From an uncultured Oxalobacteraceae bacterium (GTDB lineage Bacteria > Pseudomonadota > Gammaproteobacteria > Burkholderiales > Burkholderiaceae), in assembly GCA_946478765.1 (NCBI GenBank), contig CAMLDH010000019.1:1-23223 (forward strand): a DNA stretch of 23,223 bases, in the 5' to 3' direction. Made by a program: the position numbers and the translations under genes. How positions within the stretch are numbered: the stretch's first letter is position 1; each line of letters starts with the position of its first letter. The notes under the pieces were generated by a model that saw nothing but the letters and a program-made list of their open reading frames with translations, was not told where the DNA came from and made no database searches. Shown one piece after another: positions 17,762 through 23,223 of the stretch.

Positions 17762-17790
17762 ATTGTCGCTGTATCCAGCGTCCGATGCAA
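17762..17790 (-). promoter_or_regulatory. Candidate promoter for tRNA-Gln
   Basis: On the minus strand TTGCAT (17785-17790) and GACAAT (17762-17767) are 17 bases apart, in the 72-base gap between the ispE stop and the tRNA. The -35 matches three of six and the -10 four of six consensus positions, so this is tentative. Confidence 0.3.
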
Positions 17791-17809
17791 CGTAAAACGA
17801 ATCTATTGA

Positions 17810-18679
17810 CTACGACTGCAGCAAGTAAGCAAGCGGATGGCGCTCGATTGCTTTGGCTTTCCATGCCTTCCAGCGCGCGGGTACTGCTTTGAGTACCTCG
17901 TCTGCCTGGTGTTCCTGCTCAAATGCACAGAACACGCAAGCGCCTGAACCGGTCATCCTCGCATTTCCATATCTGCCCAGCCATTCGATGGCATCGGCGA
18001 CAGGCGGAAACTGCTTGGCAGCCACGACTTGCAAGTCGTTTTTTCCAAAGTTAATTACATCTGTGGAAAAGTCCGTTATTTTGACCGGTTTCGTATCTCG
18101 TGTCAATTCCGCTGAGGAAAATATAGTGGCGGTTGGCACAAAAACCCCGGGTTCAATCACGGCAAACCAGCAAGTACGCGTGTTGACCGGCGTCAGCGCT
18201 TCACCGACACCTTCGGCGAATGCGTTTTGGCCAAACATGAAAAACGGTACATCGGCACCCAACTGCAGGCCCAAGACCATTAGTTCGGCGCGTGTCAGGC
18301 CGGTTTGCCATAAGTGATTGAGCGCCATCAAGGTGGTTGCGGCATCGGACGATCCGCCACCCAGGCCGCCACCCATCGGCAGTCGCTTTTCGATGGCAAT
18401 GTCGGCGCCGAGGAGCGCGCCGCCCGATCTTGGGCCGGCGCTTGATTGCAAAAGTTTCGCCGCACGCACGATCAGGTCGGTTTCTTCCGGGACCCCGGCG
18501 AGGTCCGTGGTGCGGCGGATGTTGCCGTCGTCGCGCACGTCGAAATGCAGCATGTCGCCGTGATCGAGCAATTGGAACGCGGTCTGCAGCAGGTGGTAGC
18601 CGTCCGGCCGCCTGCCCGTTACATGCAGGAAAAGATTCAGCTTGGCGGGTGCGGGGCAGTTGTGGAGCGTGCGGGTCAT
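17810..18679 (-). CDS. ispE: 4-diphosphocytidyl-2-C-methyl-D-erythritol kinase IspE
   Basis: IspE phosphorylates CDP-methylerythritol with ATP in the non-mevalonate isoprenoid pathway. The 289-residue GHMP kinase shows the catalytic-pair residues K13 in [11 protein letters not shown] and D143 in [11 protein letters not shown], the phosphate-binding glycine loop [14 protein letters not shown] at 101-114, and the C-terminal [13 protein letters not shown] motif. Length is normal. It follows lolB on the same strand with a 19-base gap, the usual lolB-ispE pairing in betaproteobacteria. No good Shine-Dalgarno sequence is visible, so coupling to lolB translation is likely. ispE, tRNA-Gln and prs follow in conserved order. 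Confidence 0.96.
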   Translation of the reverse strand: MTRTLHNCPAPAKLNLFLHVTGRRPDGYHLLQTAFQLLDHGDMLHFDVRDDGNIRRTTDLAGVPEETDLIVRAAKLLQSSAGPRSGGALLGADIAIEKRLPMGGGLGGGSSDAATTLMALNHLWQTGLTRAELMVLGLQLGADVPFFMFGQNAFAEGVGEALTPVNTRTCWFAVIEPGVFVPTATIFSSAELTRDTKPVKITDFSTDVINFGKNDLQVVAAKQFPPVADAIEWLGRYGNARMTGSGACVFCAFEQEHQADEVLKAVPARWKAWKAKAIERHPLAYLLQS

Positions 18680-18698
18680 GTTGATAAAGGGAGGGGGA

Positions 18699-19355
18699 TC
18701 AGCTTGTTTGCCAGCGGTCGATCACGATGCGGATCGACACGTCACCGGCCTGTGCGGTGAAGCGATCGAGGTCGATGCGCTTCGGACGGTCTTGCGCCGA
18801 CGATGCGTCCCCATCCTGCCAGCCGGCATAGCGGATACGCCAGCCGTCGCTGGTGGTGATGGTGTCTGCGCTTTGCGGTGTCGCGACGATGCGCCGGCCA
18901 TTGGCGTCGATTGCAAAGCCTTGCAGCCATTGGCGTAATCCGGCGATCGGCAGCGGCCAGCCGATGGTGTCCGTGACCAATACGTCGACATTTGCGGCCA
19001 TGCGCGGCGCCTGGCCCGCCTGCACCAGCGTGGACGCGGCAGGCGTGACGTCGATGGTGGCGATGGTTTGTCCGAGCGGCGACAGCAGCGTGACCAAGGT
19101 GTGTCTCGCTGTTTGCGTCCACACAAAGCTGCCGTGCAGCGATTCGTCCTTGCCGTTTTGCTGATAGCGTATCGACAGCCGCCCGCCCAGATCGATTGTG
19201 TCGTGAAAGGTTCGTGCGGGGAGGGCTTGTCGCGCAGGTGTGCCGCCCGGTGGCATACCTGCGCAGCCGGCCAATAGCAGCAGCGCCAACATCGATGCGA
19301 CGGCGACGCGCCGGCCACTGCAGGTAATATCAAGGAAAGAGGGGATCCGGGTCAT
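18699..19355 (-). CDS. lolB: Outer-membrane lipoprotein insertion factor LolB
   Basis: LolB receives lipoproteins from periplasmic LolA and inserts them in the outer membrane. I start it at ATG 19355 (218 residues). The frame runs on to 19427, but the extra 24 residues precede a normal lipoprotein signal peptide and are not expected. The signal has an Arg pair and a hydrophobic core MLALLLLAG ending in lipobox LLAGC. The mature part shows [38 protein letters not shown], and the downstream [12 protein letters not shown] stretch, which are LolB-like. The family is divergent, so context matters: it sits directly upstream of ispE and downstream of a TPR lipoprotein gene, as in related genomes. 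Confidence 0.88.
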   Translation of the reverse strand: MTRIPSFLDITCSGRRVAVASMLALLLLAGCAGMPPGGTPARQALPARTFHDTIDLGGRLSIRYQQNGKDESLHGSFVWTQTARHTLVTLLSPLGQTIATIDVTPAASTLVQAGQAPRMAANVDVLVTDTIGWPLPIAGLRQWLQGFAIDANGRRIVATPQSADTITTSDGWRIRYAGWQDGDASSAQDRPKRIDLDRFTAQAGDVSIRIVIDRWQTS

Positions 19356-19457
19356 ATGGACAGGTGGTGAATCAAAACGGCATGTCGAGACAATCGGGAG
19401 TTCTGCATGACACTCCCGCTTGGTCAATGTCCATCAGTGAAATCAAATCGAGGTAAT

Positions 19458-21263
19458 TTACAGGCTCACATGCAGCCGCGCCAGCGTGCTCTTCAAGGTG
19501 TCGTTGTGCGGATCCTTCGTATTGGCGTCGCGCCAGAGTTTTTGCGCATCTTCTCTCTGGCCTTTCACCCACAACACTTCGCCCAGATGCACGCCGATTT
19601 CAGGATCGGGGCGCAGGGTATAAGCGCGGCGCAGCGATTCTTCGGCCTCCCTCAATTTCCCCATCCGGAATTGCACCCAGCCCAAGCTGTCCATGATGAA
19701 GGGGTCTTCAGGCGCGAGCTTGAGCGCTTGACCGATCAGCGCCAATGCTTCCGGTAGCCGCAAATTGCGTTCCGCCAGCGAATAGCCCAGCGCGTTATAG
19801 GCGTGCGGACTGTTCGGCGCAAGCTCGATCACCTTGCGCAAGGTCGTTTCCATCAGGTCGATGTTGTTGCCCTTTTCGGCCACCATTGCATAGTCGTACA
19901 GCAAATCGGTATTGGTGGGAAAGTGCTGAATGCCGGCATTCAGCACCGCCAGCGCGTCGGCAATCTGGTTTGCGTCGCGCAATAGCTGCGCCTCCGCCAC
20001 GATGATTTGCACCTGTTCGCGCTCGCCTTCCGGCTTGAGGCTGATCAGCAGCGTGCGTGCGGCGATCAGGTCGCCGCGCTTGGCGATGATTTGCGCGCGC
20101 TTGATCTGGGCGACGAGATAGGCGTCGCCGGAGTCAATTTGCGACAGCCATTTGATCGCCTCTTCCGGGGCCTTGCGCTCTTCTGCAATTTGCGCCAGCA
20201 CCAGCAGCGCCTGGGTTGGGTCGCGCTCGTCATCGGGATTTTTCGCCAGCAGATTCAGGTAAGCCGTCAGATATTTTTCAGCCGACTTCAAGTCATTGGT
20301 TTGCGTACCCAGCATGCCGAGTGCATACAGGGTCGACAAATCCTCCGGCTGCGCCTTTAACAAAACTTCGAATTCGTGGCGCGCCTTGTCGTATTGTTTT
20401 TGCTCGATCAGCGTGCGCGCAAACGCGAGCCTGACCTCGCGCGCATTGGGATGGGCGGCCAGGAAAGACGTCAGGAATTCTGCGGCGTCGTTTTTGTCCG
20501 GCGTGACCTGCGCCAAAGTCAGTGCGCCCAGCTCCGAGTCTGGTTTGATTTCCAGTGCAGTGCGCGCTTCGGCGCGTGCCCGGACGTTGTCGCCATTGCT
20601 GAATGCGCCTTGCGCCAACGCGAGATGCGCATCCGGCGTGGAATTGTAAGGCGACACCAGATCTTCCAGCATCGAAAAGGCCGCGCTCTTGTCCTTGGCG
20701 CGGGCCAGCATGCGTTGTGTCTGGAACATCATCAAGCCGCGCACCTGCGGCCGGGCATCCGCCAGGCGCTGCGCGAAAATCGGGCGCGCGCTTTCGAGAT
20801 TGTCGCTCAATACAATGAATCCCAGAAAATACTGTGCCGCCTCTTCGGAATGCGGCGCCAGCTCGCGCCATAGCCGGATCGCCGATAGCGCTTCGCCGCC
20901 TTGCTTGGCGCCGAGCGCGATTTCGGCGGCGCGGCGGGCCAGGCGCGGGTCGCGCGTTTGCTGTGCGGTAGTCAGTGTCGCGATGTACGCTGTTTGCCAT
21001 TGGCCGCGCTGATAAGCGATTTCTGCACCCAAGAGCTTGAACAGCAATTCATCGGTCAGTTCGACTGCCGGCAATGCGTCTTCGGCCGATGAGGCATCTG
21101 CTTTGGCGCCGATCTTGCGCAGGCGGATCGAGCCCGGGAATTCTTCTCCCGCTGCCACCGTGGTCGACGCGCCTGCATTTTTGAGCGCTGCCGATTGCGG
21201 TTGCAGTCCCGCACAGCCTGCCAACAGGAACGACAGCGTTACAATGACAAAAGTGTTTTTCAA
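19458..21263 (-). CDS. TPR-repeat outer-membrane lipoprotein
   Basis: This 601-residue lipoprotein is made largely of tetratricopeptide repeats. I start it at TTG 21263: AGGA lies six bases upstream and the product then begins with Lys-Asn and a short signal (FVIVTLSFLLAGC, lipobox Cys at 17). A GTG nine codons earlier (21290) is the alternative. After a variable Ala/Ser-rich linker, TPR-type helical pairs run from about residue 75 to the end, clearest near KSAEKYLTAYLNL, HAYNALGYSLAERNLRLPEAL, FIMDSLGWVQFRMGKLREAEESLRRAY and GVHLGEVLWVKGQREDAQKLW. No enzyme motif is seen. It is first in the lolB-ispE line and divergent from mutM, the usual place for this protein in betaproteobacteria. A scaffold role at the outer membrane is inferred. 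Confidence 0.88.
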   Translation of the reverse strand: MKNTFVIVTLSFLLAGCAGLQPQSAALKNAGASTTVAAGEEFPGSIRLRKIGAKADASSAEDALPAVELTDELLFKLLGAEIAYQRGQWQTAYIATLTTAQQTRDPRLARRAAEIALGAKQGGEALSAIRLWRELAPHSEEAAQYFLGFIVLSDNLESARPIFAQRLADARPQVRGLMMFQTQRMLARAKDKSAAFSMLEDLVSPYNSTPDAHLALAQGAFSNGDNVRARAEARTALEIKPDSELGALTLAQVTPDKNDAAEFLTSFLAAHPNAREVRLAFARTLIEQKQYDKARHEFEVLLKAQPEDLSTLYALGMLGTQTNDLKSAEKYLTAYLNLLAKNPDDERDPTQALLVLAQIAEERKAPEEAIKWLSQIDSGDAYLVAQIKRAQIIAKRGDLIAARTLLISLKPEGEREQVQIIVAEAQLLRDANQIADALAVLNAGIQHFPTNTDLLYDYAMVAEKGNNIDLMETTLRKVIELAPNSPHAYNALGYSLAERNLRLPEALALIGQALKLAPEDPFIMDSLGWVQFRMGKLREAEESLRRAYTLRPDPEIGVHLGEVLWVKGQREDAQKLWRDANTKDPHNDTLKSTLARLHVSL

Positions 21264-21269
21264 TGGATA

Positions 21270-21273
21270 TCCT
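21270..21273 (-). promoter_or_regulatory. Shine-Dalgarno AGGA deciding the TTG start of the TPR lipoprotein
   Basis: AGGA on the minus strand is six bases before TTG 21263, while GTG 21290 has no comparable purine tract. Together with the lipoprotein signal beginning right at the TTG, this favours the non-ATG start. Confidence 0.55.
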
Positions 21274-21376
21274 GATAAGTCATAGCGCACTAGCAGGTTT
21301 TATTCTACGCCCAACCAGCCCGCTATGCGCACGGTAATGCATAACGCAAACCATGCCGCGTATCCCTAAAATTGCG

Positions 21377-21407
21377 GGACAGAGTTAAGCGCAGCGGTAC
21401 TCTGTCC
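21377..21407. repeat. Inverted repeat upstream of mutM
   Basis: GGACAGAGT (21377-21385) and ACTCTGTCC (21399-21407) are perfect nine-base inverted repeats around 13 bases, in the 177-base divergent spacer between the TPR gene and mutM. The GGGACAGAGT core resembles dispersed palindromes linked to REP-associated tyrosine transposases in other proteobacteria; that is from memory. An operator for mutM is the alternative. Confidence 0.5.
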
Positions 21408-21440
21408 TCAACTGACTAAGAGAAGGAGTTTGGTTCAAGC

Positions 21441-22262
21441 ATGCCTGAATTGCCTGAAGTCGAGGTTACCCGGCGCGGCGTTGCGCCGCATCTGGAAGGC
21501 CGTACCGTCACCGCCGTTACGTTGCGCCACAGTGGCCTGCGCTGGCCGTTTCCGGCCGATTTGCCGCAATGCCTGTCCGGGCACACGATACGCAGCACAG
21601 GGCGGCGCGGCAAATATCTGTTGATCCGGTTTGATCACGGCACGCTGATCATCCATCTCGGCATGTCCGGGCATTTGCGCATTTTGCCGCTGGGAACACT
21701 ACCGAACAAGCACGATCATTTCGACCTGGTGGTCGGTAAGCAATTGTTGCGCATGCACGATCCGAGACGTTTCGGCGCGGTGCTGTGGCATGGCCGGGAA
21801 GATGGCGCGATCGAAAATCATCTGTTGCTGCGAGGATTGGGCGTGGAGCCGCTGGAAGACGCGTTTTCGGCGGACCTGCTGTACCGGCAGACGCGCAACC
21901 GCAGTGCAGCAATCAAGCAGGTGTTGCTCGCGGGCGACATCGTGGTGGGTGTCGGCAATATTTATGCATCCGAAAGCCTGTTCCAGGCCGGCATCAATCC
22001 AAAGACGCCGGCGCACCGCATCGGCCTCGCGCGCTATGCTAGGCTGACGCGCGCAATCCGCGACATATTGGCCGCCGCCATAGAGCAGGGCGGCAGTACT
22101 TTACGCGATTTCATCGGGGTCAACGGCCAATCCGGTTACTTCCAGCAAAGCTATTTTGTGTATGACCGAGCGGGGCAGGCCTGCCGCATTTGCGGCGCTG
22201 AAGTGCGGCAAATCAAGCAGGGCCAGCGTTCGACGTTTTACTGCGTAAATTGTCAAAAGTAA
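21441..22262 (+). CDS. mutM: Formamidopyrimidine-DNA glycosylase (Fpg/MutM)
   Basis: This base-excision repair glycosylase/AP lyase removes 8-oxoguanine and formamidopyrimidines from DNA. The 273-residue protein has the catalytic N-terminus MPELPEVE (P2 after Met removal, E3), the beta-hairpin lysine K58 in [11 protein letters not shown], the HLGMSGHLR segment, the helix-two-turn-helix GVGNIYASE region and a complete C-terminal zinc finger CRIC-x16-CVNC. Length is typical. An AAGGAG sequence lies about a dozen bases before the ATG. It is divergent from the TPR lipoprotein and is followed after 83 bases by the dynamin-like gene. No anomaly was seen. Confidence 0.97.
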   Translation: MPELPEVEVTRRGVAPHLEGRTVTAVTLRHSGLRWPFPADLPQCLSGHTIRSTGRRGKYLLIRFDHGTLIIHLGMSGHLRILPLGTLPNKHDHFDLVVGKQLLRMHDPRRFGAVLWHGREDGAIENHLLLRGLGVEPLEDAFSADLLYRQTRNRSAAIKQVLLAGDIVVGVGNIYASESLFQAGINPKTPAHRIGLARYARLTRAIRDILAAAIEQGGSTLRDFIGVNGQSGYFQQSYFVYDRAGQACRICGAEVRQIKQGQRSTFYCVNCQK

Positions 22263-22345
22263 GCGCCAGTGCTAGTGTCGTGACTTGATACCGAGCAAGA
22301 GCAGAAAAATTAATTAAATGAAAAGATCGTGTCAGTGGAGATAAC

Positions 22346-23223
22346 GTGAACAATCTGGTTCAAAAGTTTCACGAATACAGCGGCTGGCGCCGCGGCGTGG
22401 CAATTGCGCTGGAGCGCTATCACGCCTGCGTCAACGTTGCCGAACTATCGGACGCCGCATGCGATCAGCGCTTTGCGCGGACACTTGCGCGTCTGAACGA
22501 CGACAAGCTGTCGATTGCATTCGTCGCCGAATTTTCACGCGGTAAATCCGAATTGATCAACGCGATCTTTTTCGCCGATTACGGCCAGCGCATTTTGCCC
22601 TCGTCCGCCGGACGCACCACCATGTGTCCGACCGAATTGTTGTACGACGAAACCTTTCCGCCGTCGATCCGCCTGCTGCCGATCGAAACCCGCGCGGAAT
22701 CGCAGTCGACCACCGAATTCAAGGAACAGAATCACGTCTGGACTGTCTTGCCGCTCGATATTTCGTCCGGCGACGGCATGCTGGAAGCATTCAAGCAAGT
22801 GAGCCTGACCAAGCAGGTATCGGTCGAAGATGCGAAACGCTATGGCTTGTACAACGAAGACGATCCCGATATTGCGCTGGCAGTCGATAGCCACGGCATG
22901 GTCGAAGTATCGCAATGGCGCCATGCGATCGTGAATTTCCCGCATCCGCTGCTGAAACAGGGCCTGGTCATTATCGATACGCCGGGCTTGAACGCGATCG
23001 GCACCGAGCCGGAACTGACCCTGAACCTGATACCGAATGCGCATGCGGTGCTGTTTATCCTGGCGGCCGACACTGGCGTCACCAAGAGCGATATCGAAGT
23101 GTGGCGCGATCATATCGGTAGCGGACCGGGGCGCATTGTGGTGCTGAACAAGATCGACAGCATGTGGGATGAATTGCGCACGCCAGCCGAAGTTGAACAG
23201 CAAATCGATCGGCAGATCACATC
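22346..23223 (+). CDS. Dynamin-family GTPase (3' end beyond window)
   Basis: The frame is open from GTG 22346 to the window end (292 codons), and GTGGAG lies five bases before the GTG. The product is a large dynamin-like GTPase domain. The P-loop is AEFSRGKSELINAIF at about 61-75, with Ala in place of the usual first Gly. A switch I Thr lies in GRTTMCPTEL near 89-98, G3 is DTPGL at 211-215 and G4 is NKID at 268-271. Bacterial dynamin-like proteins remodel or protect membranes. The C-terminal stalk and any membrane-binding part lie outside the window, so the subtype cannot be told. An overlapping minus-strand open frame here is its shadow. Confidence 0.88.
   Translation, partial: MNNLVQKFHEYSGWRRGVAIALERYHACVNVAELSDAACDQRFARTLARLNDDKLSIAFVAEFSRGKSELINAIFFADYGQRILPSSAGRTTMCPTELLYDETFPPSIRLLPIETRAESQSTTEFKEQNHVWTVLPLDISSGDGMLEAFKQVSLTKQVSVEDAKRYGLYNEDDPDIALAVDSHGMVEVSQWRHAIVNFPHPLLKQGLVIIDTPGLNAIGTEPELTLNLIPNAHAVLFILAADTGVTKSDIEVWRDHIGSGPGRIVVLNKIDSMWDELRTPAEVEQQIDRQIT

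Noticed and set aside
22535..23203. 222-codon minus-strand open frame at the window end
   Set aside because: It is antisense to the dynamin-like GTPase, whose P-loop, DTPGL and NKID motifs are in the right order on the plus strand.

Overview
The window is chromosomal DNA that looks betaproteobacterial, most likely Burkholderiales and Oxalobacteraceae-like. That assignment is inference, drawn from the gene content and order (ftsY-ftsE-ftsX; a paired M16 peptidase operon with rsmD, coaD and a YfhL-type ferredoxin; TPR lipoprotein-lolB-ispE-tRNA-Gln-prs-rplY-pth; mutM) and from the high-GC coding style. Most of it is housekeeping.

Layout. On the minus strand, 52-2732 holds ftsY, ftsE and ftsX (SRP receptor and FtsEX divisome ABC complex). 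Diverging from it on the plus strand, 2887-7234 holds a zinc M16 peptidase, its non-catalytic M16 partner, rsmD, coaD and a 2[4Fe-4S] ferredoxin. The start region of the ferredoxin gene has been duplicated around a small palindromic insert. On the minus strand, 7253-10499 holds a GAF/DUF484-like GGDEF diguanylate cyclase, a MOSC-domain protein and ychF. On the minus strand, 15128-21263 holds a TPR lipoprotein, lolB, ispE, tRNA-Gln(UUG), prs, rplY and pth. Plus-strand mutM follows, and the window ends inside a dynamin-like GTPase that starts at GTG 22346.

The unusual part lies between ychF and pth, two genes that are neighbours in many proteobacteria. Here a segment of about 4.6 kb separates them. 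Its GC is visibly lower: hand counts of single 60-base lines give 40-48% inside and 62-67% in the flanking genes. It carries a phosphatidylcholine synthase (pcs), a membrane desaturase resembling eukaryotic dihydroceramide delta-4 desaturases (DES/DEGS1) along its whole length, a Gfo/Idh/MocA-fold protein that has lost its usual catalytic motifs, and a convergent, divergent-looking GT-A-type glycosyltransferase candidate. The first three overlap or nearly abut and look like one operon.

The segment is bracketed by two pieces of a decayed ISAs1/H-repeat-family transposase. Both lie on the plus strand, with the middle (catalytic Asp) part on the left and the C-terminal part on the right. This suggests that a lipid-modification cassette landed in, or was carried next to, an IS element at the ychF/pth junction. 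What lipid the cassette makes cannot be read from the sequence. The combination of a choline head-group enzyme, a sphingolipid-type desaturase, a pseudo-oxidoreductase and a possible sugar transferase is the best candidate here for an undescribed system.
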